A stretch of 59,006 bases of DNA from an uncultured Clostridium sp. (GCA_947361355.1 CANAIR010000008.1:1-59006); one strand, 5' to 3'. Shown: positions 7,671-17,302, numbered from the stretch's first letter. Notes: a model not told the origin generated them from the letters alone. Numbers and translations: made by a program.

Positions 7671-8528
7671 TTATTCTTTATCTTCTTTTTTTTCAGTTTT
7701 TTCTACTTTTTCAACTTTGTCCCTTTTTTGATAGTTTCTATTTCTATTGTTTTGTCTTGGTTTTCTTTCTATTTTGTCAACGCCTTCTTTTTTTACTAAT
7801 TCTTCCATAGTTTCTATTTCTTCATCATCAGATATTTCAGTCAAATTACCTTCTTTAGCTTCAATTACTGCATCAGCTATTTTTCCAGCTATTAAACTAA
7901 CAGCTCTTACAGCATCATCATTTCCTGGGATTACATAATCTACATCTTCTGGATTACAATTTGAATCTATTAATCCAATTGTTGGTATATCTAATTTTCT
8001 AGCTTCTTTTGTACAGATATATTCTTTTTTAGAATCTGCTAAAAAAATAAGTGATGGAAGTTTTTCCATATTCTTAATACCACCAAGATTTGTATTTAAT
8101 ATTTCCATTTCTTTTCTAAGTTTTATAACTTCTTTTTTAGGTAAAACATCAAATGTTCCATCTTGTTCCATTGTTTCAAGTTCAACTAATCTTGCTATTC
8201 TTTTTTTAATAGTTTTAAAGTTAGTTAATGTACCACCTAACCATCTGCTATTAATGTAGAACATTCCACATCTTTCAGCTTCATTTTTCATAGTTTCTTG
8301 AATTTGTTTTTTTGTTCCAACAAATAAAACATTTCCACCATCTGCAACAACTTTTTTTGTTAAATTGTATGCTTCTTGGACTTTCTTTAAAGTCTTTTGC
8401 AAGTCAAGAATATATATTCCATTTCTTGCTGTAAATATGTATGGAGCCATTCTTGGGTCCCATCTTTTAGTTTGGTGTCCAAAATGTACACCAGCTTCTA
8501 GTAATGATTTCATAGGTATAATTGCCAT
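7671..8528 (-). CDS. rpsB: 30S ribosomal protein S2
   Basis: 285 residues. Motifs: [20 protein letters not shown] at the N-terminus, [22 protein letters not shown], and [26 protein letters not shown]. About 45 residues at the C-terminus form an acidic then Lys/Arg/Asn-rich tail ([23 protein letters not shown]), longer than the Bacillus protein. AAGGAGG precedes the ATG. First gene of the rpsB-tsf operon, with a structured leader. Confidence 0.97.
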   Translation of the reverse strand: MAIIPMKSLLEAGVHFGHQTKRWDPRMAPYIFTARNGIYILDLQKTLKKVQEAYNLTKKVVADGGNVLFVGTKKQIQETMKNEAERCGMFYINSRWLGGTLTNFKTIKKRIARLVELETMEQDGTFDVLPKKEVIKLRKEMEILNTNLGGIKNMEKLPSLIFLADSKKEYICTKEARKLDIPTIGLIDSNCNPEDVDYVIPGNDDAVRAVSLIAGKIADAVIEAKEGNLTEISDDEEIETMEELVKKEGVDKIERKPRQNNRNRNYQKRDKVEKVEKTEKKEDKE

Positions 8529-8643
8529 TTAAAATTCCTCCTTCTTATACCTCCACGAATATCTACATTTACTGCATCCATTACGGAAGGAGCATAAACT
8601 ACATTCGTGTGTGTTATTATTAAGCTTATATCTTTATATAAGC
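8529..8643 (-). promoter_or_regulatory. Structured rpsB leader, possible S2 autoregulation site
   Basis: The mRNA from the promoter at 8650-8678 has about 115 untranslated bases. A small hairpin (8624-8643) is followed by CACGAAT (8603-8609) pairing with ATTCGTG (8554-8560) around a loop containing CTCCTTCCG. The 3' arm ends just before a GGAGG-like run near the true ribosome site. Firmicute rpsB genes are known to carry S2-responsive leaders; that this is one is inference. Confidence 0.45.
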
Positions 8644-8649
8644 ATATAT

Positions 8650-8678
8650 ATTTTAACATAAAATTGAGCATTATGCAA
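8650..8678 (-). promoter_or_regulatory. Sigma-A promoter of rpsB-tsf
   Basis: Minus-strand TTGCAT (8673-8678), 17 bases, TAAAAT (8650-8655). The same hexamers, spacing and ATGT before the -10 occur in the rpsT promoter at 35496-35524. Confidence 0.7.
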
Positions 8679-8732
8679 TAGTTTTAACTAAATTTAACAT
8701 ATTATCCTCATGCCTCTTTTTTAATTTCTATA

Positions 8733-8768
8733 TAAAAAGAGTAACTAAAATTTTTATTTTAATTACTC
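8733..8768 (-). terminator. Terminator of the small gene at 8782
   Basis: Minus-strand stem GAGTAATTAAAAT/ATTTTAGTTACTC with an AAAA loop, followed by TTTTTATA. Confidence 0.75.
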
Positions 8769-8781
8769 CTTTAAATTCTAA

Positions 8782-9033
8782 TCAATTCTCACTTATATAC
8801 ATATTTCTGTGGGTTAATGAAACCTTTTTATTAAGTGATGTTCCTACAGCATCAGCAATAGTATTGATTCCCACCTCTGGCACTTTTACAACTTCACCAG
8901 TATTACGTCCGTTCACAAAAATGTGATATTCATTTTCTTTCTTGAAATCCATATTTTGACTCATTTGTTTTACCACATCTTGTACCTTTTCTCTTAGCAT
9001 TCTGTTATACCGTTTCTGCTTTTCTAGTGTCAT
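8782..9033 (-). CDS. Hypothetical 83-residue protein
   Basis: No family recognised. A basic N-terminal helix (EKQKRYNRMLREKVQDVVKQM) is followed by a compact beta-like part with EYHIFVNGRNTGEVVKVPEVG, then a helix INTIADAVGTSL and a final strand VSLTHRNMYI. No membrane segment. GGAGG precedes the ATG at a good distance and a terminator follows the stop, so this is a genuine single-gene unit between rpsB and ftsH. Confidence 0.6.
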   Translation of the reverse strand: MTLEKQKRYNRMLREKVQDVVKQMSQNMDFKKENEYHIFVNGRNTGEVVKVPEVGINTIADAVGTSLNKKVSLTHRNMYISEN

Positions 9034-9142
9034 AAATAAACCTCCAATTTTTTATTTTTTCCGATTTCATATTTAGAAATCTTTATAATACTTAGTAGCA
9101 ATATTGTATCATTCTTAATATATTATGTAAATATTTTTTAGT

Positions 9143-9182
9143 AAAAAACATGTATAAGTATATAACTACCTATACATGTTTT
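9143..9182 (-). terminator. Terminator of the gdpP-to-ftsH operon
   Basis: Minus-strand AAACATGTATA/TATACATGTTT stem with a 13-base AT loop, followed by TTTTAC, just after the ftsH stop. Confidence 0.7.
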
Positions 9183-9195
9183 AATATATAATTTC

Positions 9196-11007
9196 TTAAG
9201 CATTAAATATAGCATCAAATTCTTCCGAATCCATTTTTTCATTTTCTATTAATATTTGTGCTACTTTATGCAATTTATCAAGATTTTCTTTCAATAGTCT
9301 TTCTGCATAATTATATGCTCTTGTAATAATTTCTTTTACTTCATCATCAATTTGTGAAGCAACCTTTTCACTATAATCTCTTTGAGAATTCATTTCCTTA
9401 CCCAAAAATACTTCTTCTTGAGTTGAACCAAATGTAATAGGTCCAAGTTTTTCAGACATACCATACTTCATAACCATAGCTCTTGCAATTTTACTTGCTC
9501 TTTCTATGTCGTTTGAAGCACCTGTACTAACATCGTCAAGTACTAATTGCTCTGCTACTCTTCCACCAAGTAATGATACAATGTGTTCATTCATTTCAGA
9601 TTTAGAACGATAACTTTTATCTTCATTTGGTTTATACATAGTATAACCACCTGCCATACCTCTTGGTATAATAGAAATTTGGTGAACAGTATCGTGTGTT
9701 GGTAAAAATCTAGATACAACTGCATGACCTGCTTCATGGTAAGCAGTAAGTTTTTTCTCTTTTTCACTAATTACTTTACTCTTTTTTTCAGGTCCCATCA
9801 TTACTTTTACCATTGCTTCTTCTAAATCTTCTAAAGAAACTGTATTTTTGTCTTTTCTTGCTGCAAGTAATATAGCCTCATTTACCATATTTTCTAAATC
9901 TGCTCCACTAAAACCTGCTGTATTTTTTGCAATAACTTTAAAGTCTATTCCTTGTGCAAAAGGTTTATTTTTAGCGTGTAGCTTTAATATTTCTTCTCTT
10001 GCACCAATATCTGGATCACTTACAACAATTTGTCTATCAAATCTTCCTGGTCTAAGTAAAGCGGGGTCTAATATATCAGGTCTATTTGTTGCAGCCATTA
10101 CAATTATACTTTCATTAGTAGCAAATCCATCCATTTCAACAAGTAATTGGTTAAGTGTTTGCTCTCTTTCATCATGTCCTCCACCAACACCTGCTCCTCT
10201 ATGACGACCAACTGCATCTATCTCATCAATAAATATGATACAAGGCGAATTATTTTTTGCTTCTGAGAATAAATCTCTTACACGAGACGCTCCAACACCT
10301 ACAAACATTTCAACAAAATCAGAACCACTTATTGAAAAAAATGGTACGTTAGCTTCACCAGCAATTGCTTTAGCAAGTAATGTTTTACCTGTACCTGGCC
10401 CGCCTACTAACAAAATACCTTTTGGTATTCTTGCCCCCATATCTTGATATTTTTTAGGTTCCTTTAAAAACTCTACTACTTCTTGCAGTTCCTCTTTTTC
10501 CTCTTTAAGTCCTGCAACATTTTCAAAAGTTACTTTTTTCTTTGAATCTTTTCCTATCATTTGAGCTCTATTTTTTCCAAAGTTCATTGCTTTTGCATTA
10601 CCTTCACCTGTTCTTCTAATCATATAAATAAATATTAAAAGTGTGCCAACTAAAAGTATTATATTTGGTATATATGGAGCCAATGTTTCCATAGCAGTTT
10701 CTTGTGCAACAGTAAGCTCAAATTCGCCAGCCGTAACCTTTTCTTGAATTGAATCAGTAAAAGTAGATACATTAGGAATTTTAACAACTCTATCTACATT
10801 TTCTTCGTTTTTAATTTTTACATGCGCTGTTAATCTATCATTTTGTAATACTACACTTGAAACTGATCTTTCCTCTACTTTTTGCATAAATTCTGTATAT
10901 GACATATCTTTTTTAGTTTGAGAACTCATTACAGTAATTGCATACATTGCAACTGCTATTAATAACAAATAAGTTACTAGTGTTCTTAATATAGAACTTT
11001 TTTTCAT
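9196..11007 (-). CDS. ftsH: ATP-dependent zinc metalloprotease FtsH
   Basis: 603 residues. A membrane-anchored AAA+ protease that degrades membrane and regulatory proteins. Two membrane helices (about 8-27 and 113-130) flank an extracytoplasmic domain. The AAA+ module has Walker A GGPGTGKT (202-209), Walker [12 protein letters not shown] and the second region of homology ([20 protein letters not shown]). The zinc site is HEAGH at 424-428. Last gene of the dnaB-tilS-ftsH run, 11 bases after tilS; the tilS-ftsH pairing is common in Firmicutes. Confidence 0.97.
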   Translation of the reverse strand: MKKSSILRTLVTYLLLIAVAMYAITVMSSQTKKDMSYTEFMQKVEERSVSSVVLQNDRLTAHVKIKNEENVDRVVKIPNVSTFTDSIQEKVTAGEFELTVAQETAMETLAPYIPNIILLVGTLLIFIYMIRRTGEGNAKAMNFGKNRAQMIGKDSKKKVTFENVAGLKEEKEELQEVVEFLKEPKKYQDMGARIPKGILLVGGPGTGKTLLAKAIAGEANVPFFSISGSDFVEMFVGVGASRVRDLFSEAKNNSPCIIFIDEIDAVGRHRGAGVGGGHDEREQTLNQLLVEMDGFATNESIIVMAATNRPDILDPALLRPGRFDRQIVVSDPDIGAREEILKLHAKNKPFAQGIDFKVIAKNTAGFSGADLENMVNEAILLAARKDKNTVSLEDLEEAMVKVMMGPEKKSKVISEKEKKLTAYHEAGHAVVSRFLPTHDTVHQISIIPRGMAGGYTMYKPNEDKSYRSKSEMNEHIVSLLGGRVAEQLVLDDVSTGASNDIERASKIARAMVMKYGMSEKLGPITFGSTQEEVFLGKEMNSQRDYSEKVASQIDDEVKEIITRAYNYAERLLKENLDKLHKVAQILIENEKMDSEEFDAIFNA

Positions 11008-11018
11008 AATTCCTCCTT

Positions 11019-12041
11019 TTAATATATAACAGCAATATTTTTCTTTTCAATTTCTACTGTAAATTTATTGCCTATTATATACTTTTTACCCTTTATATTA
11101 TTTTCAAACAATTTTAAAATATCCATCACATGTATATTCTCAATACCATCTAAATTACCTAACTTTATTTCAATAATTTTTCTAACTCCACGATATTTTA
11201 TACTTTCATGTTCGTTTAAAATTTTTGAAAAATCAAACTTAACTCTATTTATATTATTATCAATAATTGAATTTTTTACTACAATTTCTGTATATTTTTT
11301 TAAAAAATCTTCATCTTTTTTTAATATATGTTTCATTCTTATTATATTATTGATTATATTTTCATTATATTCATTTTGTAATGTTGGTATTAATAAATTC
11401 CTTATTTTATTTCTAACATATTTATTTTCAAAATTTGTTTTATCTATACATGGATTTAAATTTTGTAATATATTATACTCCATTATATCACTTTTTGCAA
11501 TATTTACCAATGGTCTTATAATATTTTTAAATTTAAAATCCATTCCTGTTAATCCTTTTAGACCACTTCCCCTAATTAAATTAAGGAGAATTGTTTCAAC
11601 ATCATCATTTAAATTATGTGCTGTTGCTATTTTTGTAAATTTATTCTCCAATAAGACTTTATTAAAGAAATTGTATCTAACTTCCCTTCCACAAGACTCT
11701 TCAGAAATTTTCTTTTTCTTAGAAATAAAAGGTATATTTTCTTCCAAATAAAAAAAAGGTATATTTATTTTTTTACAATATTCTTCAACATATATTTTCT
11801 CAAATTTTGATTCTTCTCTAATCATATGATTTACATGTGCTACTGCCAAATCATACTCAATAGAGTTTTCATTTTTCAATACATTCTTTAATAAATATAA
11901 TGAATTTAATAAACACATAGAATCTGGGCCACCTGAAACCGCAACAAGTATTTTTTCGCCATTTTCTATTAAATTATTTTCTACAATATTTAACTTAACT
12001 AATTCTAAAATATTTTCTACTATATTTTTTTCACTATTCAT
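11019..12041 (-). CDS. tilS: tRNA(Ile)-lysidine synthase TilS (short form)
   Basis: 340 residues against about 460-470 in Bacillus. It attaches lysine to C34 of tRNA-Ile(CAU) so that it reads AUA. The N-terminal PP-loop is ILVAVSGGPDSMCLLNSL; further family blocks are AVAHVNHMIREES, ATAHNLNDDVETILLNLIRGSGLKGLTGM and RPLVNIAKSDI. The C-terminal domain seems shortened. It overlaps the end of dnaB by 8 bases (ATGAATAG), so translation is probably coupled. Confidence 0.92.
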   Translation of the reverse strand: MNSEKNIVENILELVKLNIVENNLIENGEKILVAVSGGPDSMCLLNSLYLLKNVLKNENSIEYDLAVAHVNHMIREESKFEKIYVEEYCKKINIPFFYLEENIPFISKKKKISEESCGREVRYNFFNKVLLENKFTKIATAHNLNDDVETILLNLIRGSGLKGLTGMDFKFKNIIRPLVNIAKSDIMEYNILQNLNPCIDKTNFENKYVRNKIRNLLIPTLQNEYNENIINNIIRMKHILKKDEDFLKKYTEIVVKNSIIDNNINRVKFDFSKILNEHESIKYRGVRKIIEIKLGNLDGIENIHVMDILKLFENNIKGKKYIIGNKFTVEIEKKNIAVIY

Positions 12042-13383
12042 CTACTTCTGGACCCCTGTATAAATTGGCAAATTTTGTATATTGCCCAAGCCAAGCTAGT
12101 TCTACAGAACCAGTAGAACCACTTCTATTTTTTGCTACTATTATTTCAGCTATATTCTTTTTTTCAGTTTCTGGATTATAATAATCTTCTCTATGTATAA
12201 ACATAACAATATCCGCATCTTGTTCTATTGCACCAGATTCACGTAAATCACTTAACATAGGTTTATGATCAGTTCTCGATTCGGTAGCACGACTAAGTTG
12301 TGATAAAGCAATTACTGGAACTGAAAGTTCTTTTGCAAGTATTTTAAGAGACCTACTTATCTCAGAAATTTCTTGTTGTCTTGAAGAACTTTTAACATTA
12401 GACTCCATAAGTTGCAGATAGTCAATTATTACTAATCCAATATCCTTTTCTAATTTTGCTTTTCTACATTTTGCCCTAAGCTCTGTTGAAGTAAGTCCTG
12501 GTGTATCATCTATATATAATGGAATATTTGATAATCTACCACTTGCTTGTCCTAATTTTAGCCAATCTTCTGAAGTTAAATCATTACCATTTTTTATTTT
12601 CATACTATCGACTTCTGCTTCACTAGCAAGTATTCTATTTATCATTTCTTCTTTGGACATTTCCAGGCTAAACACCATTACAGGAGTCTTAGCGTGCATA
12701 GCAACATAATTTGCTATATTAAGTACAAAAGCAGATTTTCCCATTGCAGGACGCGCTGCAACAATTAAAAGTGCACCTGGATTTAAGCCAGAAATCTTTT
12801 GATCAAGGTCTATAAATCCTGATTCAACACCAGATACTTTATTTTTATTTTGATACATCTGTTCTAACATATCAAAAGCTGTTATAAGTACTTCTTTTAT
12901 ACTAGAATATCCCCTTGTATTTCTATTTTGAAGTACATCAAACACTTTTTTTTCTGTTTGTTCTATAATTGTGTCTACCTCTTCTGTTTGAGAATAGCCC
13001 ATTTTTAATATATCATTTGCAACTTTTATTAATTGTCTTAAAACTGATTTTTGCTCTACTATTTTTACGTAACTTTCTATATTTGATGTTGTAGGTACAT
13101 TATCAATAAGAGTAGCAATATATGAAGTATCGCCAACCTTTTCCAAAGTGCCACGAAGTTTTAACTGATCTGATAATGTTATCATATCAATTTGCTGACC
13201 TAAGCCATAAAGTTCTAACATCGCAGCATATATTTCCTTATTATCTTCTCGATAAAAATCCTCTGGTTTTAAAATTTCCATTGCTGCTATTGTAGCATCT
13301 TTATCAACTAGCATAGAACCTAAAACTGCTTGTTCGGCAATAGTATCACTTGGTTGAACTCTATTTACGATTTCATTTTCCAC
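12034..13383 (-). CDS. dnaB: Replicative DNA helicase DnaB (DnaC in Bacillus)
   Basis: 449 residues from GTG 13383. A hexameric helicase that unwinds DNA at the fork. The N-terminal domain begins SDTIAEQAVLGSMLVD; the RecA-like domain has AARPAMGKSAFVLNIA (Walker A), FSLEMSKEEM, VIIDYLQLM (Walker B) and SDLRESGAIEQDADIV. AGGTG lies 6 bases before GTG 13383; an alternative GTG at 13392 abuts the rplI stop and lacks a site. The gdpP-rplI-dnaB order is conserved in Firmicutes. Confidence 0.95.
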   Translation of the reverse strand: MENEIVNRVQPSDTIAEQAVLGSMLVDKDATIAAMEILKPEDFYREDNKEIYAAMLELYGLGQQIDMITLSDQLKLRGTLEKVGDTSYIATLIDNVPTTSNIESYVKIVEQKSVLRQLIKVANDILKMGYSQTEEVDTIIEQTEKKVFDVLQNRNTRGYSSIKEVLITAFDMLEQMYQNKNKVSGVESGFIDLDQKISGLNPGALLIVAARPAMGKSAFVLNIANYVAMHAKTPVMVFSLEMSKEEMINRILASEAEVDSMKIKNGNDLTSEDWLKLGQASGRLSNIPLYIDDTPGLTSTELRAKCRKAKLEKDIGLVIIDYLQLMESNVKSSSRQQEISEISRSLKILAKELSVPVIALSQLSRATESRTDHKPMLSDLRESGAIEQDADIVMFIHREDYYNPETEKKNIAEIIVAKNRSGSTGSVELAWLGQYTKFANLYRGPEVDE

Positions 13384-13392
13384 ACTAAACAC

Positions 13393-13839
13393 CTACAATC
13401 CGACAACAATAACTTTTAAATCTGCAATAACTCCCTCATATAATTTAATATTAACATTATATGTACCTAAATTTTTTATAGGAGTTTTTATTATTACTTT
13501 CTTTTTACTTATATCTGTATTAAATTTTTTACTTGCCTCATCAGCAATCTCTTTTTCTGTAACACTTCCAAAAAGTTTGCTTGACTCACCTACTTTATGC
13601 CTAAATTCTATATATGTTTTCTCAATTTTGTTTTTAAGCTCTACTGCTGCATCATATTCTGTCTTTTTTTTAAAAGCAATTGCTGCATTTTTTGTATTAG
13701 CTTCACTTATATTTTTATTGTCTGCAATTAACGCAAGCTTTCTAGGAAATAAAAAATTTCTAGCATATCCCTCACTAACATCTACTATTTGTAATTTTTT
13801 CCCAAGTCCTTTTACATCCTTGTTTAATACTACTTTCAT
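13393..13839 (-). CDS. rplI: 50S ribosomal protein L9
   Basis: 148 residues, standard length. The N-terminal rRNA-binding domain shows MKVVLNKDVKGLGKKLQIVDVSEGYARNFLFPRKLA; a long connecting helix (KNAAIAFKKKTEYDAAVELKNK) leads to a C-terminal domain with ESSKLFGSVTEKEIADE. GGAGG precedes the ATG. It lies 21 bases after gdpP and directly ahead of dnaB. Confidence 0.97.
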   Translation of the reverse strand: MKVVLNKDVKGLGKKLQIVDVSEGYARNFLFPRKLALIADNKNISEANTKNAAIAFKKKTEYDAAVELKNKIEKTYIEFRHKVGESSKLFGSVTEKEIADEASKKFNTDISKKKVIIKTPIKNLGTYNVNIKLYEGVIADLKVIVVGL

Positions 13840-13860
13840 AACTCCCTCCTATTTTAAGTT

Positions 13861-15834
13861 CTAATCTTTTTTATAATATTCATCTATACTTTCAATCAAT
13901 TTTTTCTTAGCTTCTTCAATAGAAACACCTGCAATTTGCGCACCTGCAAAACTCAAATGCCCTCCTCCGCCAATTTTTTCAAGTATTGATTGAACATTTA
14001 TATCTCCCATTGATCTACCAGATATCATAACAACATCATCTACTTTACAAAGAACAAAAGATGCAAATATTCCAGCTATTGATAATAATTCGTCTGCTGC
14101 TTGAGCTGCAATTATTGGCATATCATCGTATTCTTCCTCACTTATTGAAATAGCAATTTGACTATGAACTATTTCTGCATTTTTTACAATTTCTACTTTT
14201 GCAACATAAGTTTCAAAATCATTTTGAAATAACTGCTTTACTTCTGTTAAATCTATACCATATTTTTTTAAATATGCTGCCACTTCAAACGTTCTAACAC
14301 CAGTTTTAAAAATAAAGTTCTTAGTATCTATAACTATTCCAGCATATAAACTTTCTGCTTCAATTGATGTAAGTTTAATATTATCTAAATACATAAGCAG
14401 TTCAGTAACTAACTCAGATGCTGACGAAGCATATATTTCATGATAAGTAAGTAAAGCATTGTCTATAAATTCAGGACCACGTCTATGATGATCTATTACA
14501 ACTACTTTTTCAAATGAATCTAATACTTCAGGATTTGTTAAATAAGACTTTTTATGAGTATCTACAACTACCAACAACGAATTAGTAAAATCTTGTTTTT
14601 TCATTTCAGAAACTGTTATAAACACATTTTCATATTCAGAAATTGTCTTGATTTTATTTATTATAGATTTAGTACTACTATTACATTTTGCATCAATTAC
14701 TATATTTGCCTCTTTACCTAACGATTTTACAATTTTATATATTCCAACTGCTGCTCCAATACAGTCTATATCTGAATTTTTGTGTCCCATAATATAAACT
14801 TTATCAGATTTATTAATTATTTCTCTTAAGGCTTGAGCTATTGTTCTTGCTCTTACTCTACTTGTTTTTTCAAGTCCAATATTAGAACCACCATAAAAAT
14901 CAAATTTCTTATCTTTTTTTATAACAGCTTGATCACCACCACGACCAAGTGCTATATCTAAAGCAGATGTGCTTGCAACATATCTTTCGTTTATAGTAGG
15001 TTCATTATATGACATTCCAATAGAAATAGTAATAGGTAACTTAGTTTCATCTGTAATATTTCTAACGCGTTCTAGTATATCAAATGTACTTTTTTCCATT
15101 TGATCTACATATTGCTTTTCTACAAACATCACATATTTATCCTTATCTACTTTTGTTAAAACTCCGTTATTATCCAATACCCATTCCATAATCATTTTAG
15201 AAAGTTGTGATGAGATCTCAGCTTTTTTTATCTCATTTAGCCCTTGTAATGTTTCCTCATAATTATCTATAAATATCATGCCAACAGCCATTTTAGTATT
15301 TTCGAGTGCTTCTTTTAAATTGTTTTCGTCTGTTTTATTAATAAAAGAAACAAGCATACAGTTAAAATTGGAAAATTTTATATAGTTACCTATTCCAGCA
15401 TACACTTCACCATTTCCAATATCTTCTATTACAGATGCTGTCTCAGATTGTTTTAACATTTTTTCTAATTTATATGATACATCAATAATATATTCCTTTG
15501 GTAATATATGTTTAGATACACTATTTTGCCAAATAATTTGATTTTTTTCATTCATCATTACCATAGGAATATCTATCAAATTCAAACTATCTTTTAGAAC
15601 TATATCAACACTTTTTGAAAGTTCCTGTATTCTTAAATTTCTACTTCTCATTTCTTTAATACATATATATATAGAAAGCAAAGTAATAACAAGTATAACC
15701 AACAAATCTATATACAAAGTCTCAGGATTTACTAATAATATTATTACAGAAATAACAGTTATTAATGATAGTATAACCAATCTAGTTGAAAAGTTCTTTA
15801 AATCTATAACTTTATTTTTATTTACATTACCCAT
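13861..15834 (-). CDS. gdpP: Cyclic-di-AMP phosphodiesterase GdpP
   Basis: 657 residues, the size of Bacillus GdpP. It hydrolyses c-di-AMP, a regulator of potassium, osmotic balance and wall stress. Two N-terminal membrane helices (about 17-60), a PAS-like domain with VMMNEKNQIIWQN, a degenerate GGDEF domain (AVGMIFIDNYEETL, ISIGMSY), then DHH/DHHA1: GHKNSDIDCIGAA, VVDTHKK, IDHHRR (DHH at 448-450) and GGGGHLSFAGAQ. I chose ATG 15834 (MGNVNKNK) because AAGGATG lies upstream; the longer frame to 15885 has none. First gene of the operon. Confidence 0.95.
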   Translation of the reverse strand: MGNVNKNKVIDLKNFSTRLVILSLITVISVIILLVNPETLYIDLLVILVITLLSIYICIKEMRSRNLRIQELSKSVDIVLKDSLNLIDIPMVMMNEKNQIIWQNSVSKHILPKEYIIDVSYKLEKMLKQSETASVIEDIGNGEVYAGIGNYIKFSNFNCMLVSFINKTDENNLKEALENTKMAVGMIFIDNYEETLQGLNEIKKAEISSQLSKMIMEWVLDNNGVLTKVDKDKYVMFVEKQYVDQMEKSTFDILERVRNITDETKLPITISIGMSYNEPTINERYVASTSALDIALGRGGDQAVIKKDKKFDFYGGSNIGLEKTSRVRARTIAQALREIINKSDKVYIMGHKNSDIDCIGAAVGIYKIVKSLGKEANIVIDAKCNSSTKSIINKIKTISEYENVFITVSEMKKQDFTNSLLVVVDTHKKSYLTNPEVLDSFEKVVVIDHHRRGPEFIDNALLTYHEIYASSASELVTELLMYLDNIKLTSIEAESLYAGIVIDTKNFIFKTGVRTFEVAAYLKKYGIDLTEVKQLFQNDFETYVAKVEIVKNAEIVHSQIAISISEEEYDDMPIIAAQAADELLSIAGIFASFVLCKVDDVVMISGRSMGDINVQSILEKIGGGGHLSFAGAQIAGVSIEEAKKKLIESIDEYYKKD

Positions 15835-15921
15835 TTTTTTCATCCTTTTTATATTGCATTGTAATATTTTTAACTTACATTGCATTTTTTATACAAAACG
15901 TGTTTTACATTTTTCTTTTAC

Positions 15922-15950
15922 ATTGTACTATTTTTATGCTAATTTGTCAA
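15922..15950 (-). promoter_or_regulatory. Sigma-A promoter of the gdpP-rplI-dnaB-tilS-ftsH operon
   Basis: Minus-strand TTGACA (15945-15950), 17 bases, TACAAT (15922-15927). About 80 bases of leader follow, holding repeats of a TTACATTGCA-like motif. Confidence 0.75.
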
Positions 15951-16039
15951 GTTTAGCCTGTAAAACAAGCACATTTAAACATAAAATTTATAAATAAAAA
16001 ATATGCAATAAATAAAAATTATTTATCACATATTATACT

Positions 16040-16444
16040 TTATTTTGTTATAACTTTTGCAATCATATCACTAAGTTGTTCATACTCTATAATTCCATTT
16101 GTACGTTTTACAACATTTCCATACTTATCTAACAATAAAAAAGTTGGTGTAACTCTAACTTTATATTTATTACTTATAGATGTATCTTCTGACATATTAA
16201 TAACTTTAAAATCTACTCTATCCCCATACTTTTTTTCTAATTTTTTATATACATATTTCATCCTATCACAATCAACAGAATTATTAGAAATAAATTCATA
16301 AAATTTATATTCATTTGTCTGTTTTTCCACATTGCTTACTTTATTATCTTCGCTTACCCAAAACATATTTTGTATAATATATACTGATGAAATAAACACA
16401 ACCACTAATATTACAACTAATATTATACTTTTATTTTTTTCCAT
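16040..16444 (-). CDS. Membrane-anchored thioredoxin-fold protein with SxxC in place of CxxC
   Basis: 134 residues. One N-terminal membrane helix (7-28) places a thioredoxin-like domain outside. Fold markers are YKFYEFISNN (first strand), DFKVINMSED, the cis-Pro loop VTPTFLLLDKYG and a C-terminal helix. Where thioredoxins have WCxxC this protein reads NSVDCDRM: the first, nucleophilic cysteine is serine and only the second remains. It is thus probably not a normal disulfide reductase; a binding or monothiol role is possible. GAGGTT precedes the ATG. Confidence 0.7.
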   Translation of the reverse strand: MEKNKSIILVVILVVVFISSVYIIQNMFWVSEDNKVSNVEKQTNEYKFYEFISNNSVDCDRMKYVYKKLEKKYGDRVDFKVINMSEDTSISNKYKVRVTPTFLLLDKYGNVVKRTNGIIEYEQLSDMIAKVITK

Positions 16445-16477
16445 AATATCATAACCTCAAAAATTATATACAAATAT

Positions 16478-16506
16478 ATTATATAATGTTACCATTAATT
16501 TATCAA
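16478..16506 (-). promoter_or_regulatory. Sigma-A promoter of the thioredoxin-like gene
   Basis: Minus-strand TTGATA (16501-16506), 17 bases, TATAAT (16478-16483). Confidence 0.75.
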
Positions 16507-16560
16507 TTATTTTTACATATATTTTTAAAACTTTACAATTTTTTATAATACACATAAAAT

Positions 16561-16598
16561 AAAAACATTGAAACTACAATGTAATCTCAATGTTTTTA
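16561..16598 (-). terminator. Terminator of the gene at 16617
   Basis: AAAACATTGA/TCAATGTTTT stem with a 15-base loop and T-runs on both sides, so it could act in both directions. Confidence 0.75.
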
Positions 16599-16616
16599 TT
16601 TACTACCTTATTGCTA

Positions 16617-17006
16617 TTACTGCCTAAGTGCTAAAAGCGATACATACTGACTTTGCGGAATATCAGTATTTTGTATCTCCCGTCTGTTAGGTTTAAAAGT
16701 TTCCATTTCGTCAAACGGTTTCCTGCGCTCCAGCCTGTGTGATGACGTTTTCCATTTTTTCTTGCTTTTGGTTGGACTGGTACAATGCACACCCTTGCAC
16801 TTGTATGCACCCGACTTTTTAGCTATGCTTTTTTTGTGTCTTTTCTCTTTGTTTTTATTTACAAGCCGGTTAAACCGTGTATTGCGGTCTTTTGGTTTAA
16901 ACTCCTCTTCTAATTCTTCTTCATCTGGTTCAAATTCCTCTTCCAGACCAAACTTTTCCTCTACTCTCATTTCTTCTTCCTTGTTCAGTTCAAAATATTC
17001 TTTCAT
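16617..17006 (-). CDS. Hypothetical protein with acidic N-terminus, basic Cys/His centre; likely acquired
   Basis: 129 residues from ATG 17006, chosen because AGGAGG ends 7 bases upstream; the longer frame to 17069 starts inside a hairpin. Residues 5-40 are Glu-rich; 45-95 are Lys/Arg-rich and contain a small YKCKGVHC cluster. The basic centre suggests nucleic-acid or ribosome binding, but I recognise no family. Its DNA is visibly richer in G+C, with codons such as CTG, CGC and TGC that neighbours avoid, so it was probably transferred. It has a perfect promoter and a hairpin 5' UTR. Confidence 0.55.
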   Translation of the reverse strand: MKEYFELNKEEEMRVEEKFGLEEEFEPDEEELEEEFKPKDRNTRFNRLVNKNKEKRHKKSIAKKSGAYKCKGVHCTSPTKSKKKWKTSSHRLERRKPFDEMETFKPNRREIQNTDIPQSQYVSLLALRQ

Positions 17007-17030
17007 GATATATTCCTCCTGTTTTTTACT

Positions 17031-17092
17031 TAACAATAAAGATATTATTTCTCTTACGACTATTACCAATAAGAAATTATTCTTTATTGTTA
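17031..17092 (-). promoter_or_regulatory. Long 5' UTR hairpin ahead of the gene at 16617
   Basis: TAACAATAAAGA (17031-17042) and TCTTTATTGTTA (17081-17092) are a perfect 12-base inverted repeat; pairing continues imperfectly inward for about 12 more bases. From the promoter at 17110 the transcript would begin about 10 bases before this stem and reach the ribosome site about 15 bases after it. Confidence 0.6.
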
Positions 17093-17109
17093 CATACCAC
17101 TTGTATTAT

Positions 17110-17138
17110 ATTATACCAAATTTTATTTTTTATGTCAA
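17110..17138 (-). promoter_or_regulatory. Consensus sigma-A promoter of the gene at 16617
   Basis: Minus-strand TTGACA (17133-17138), 17 bases, TATAAT (17110-17115). A perfect match. Confidence 0.85.
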
Positions 17139-17302
17139 GTGTTTTGCTAACATTTCTATTTATTTATTTATTATTTTTACTATATAAAATTCAACTTTTA
17201 ATCTAAAAAAATTTGTACTTAAAAAAATATTAATTTGACAATAGTGGTATAATAATAAAAACAATAAAAAATTATTTTAATTAAAAGAATTGGAGGAAAA
17301 CT

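Noticed and set aside
9848-10447. Plus-strand ORFs inside ftsH (up to 118 codons)
   Set aside because: Shadows of the ftsH reading frame; no start signals.
11068-11751. A 227-codon plus-strand ORF opposite tilS
   Set aside because: Hydrophobic mirror of an AT-rich coding strand; tilS motifs on the other strand are clear.
17237-17262. TTGACA and TATAAT ahead of coaE-coaD as a promoter
   Set aside because: Both hexamers are perfect but only 7 bases apart, so they cannot act together; the true promoter was not identified.
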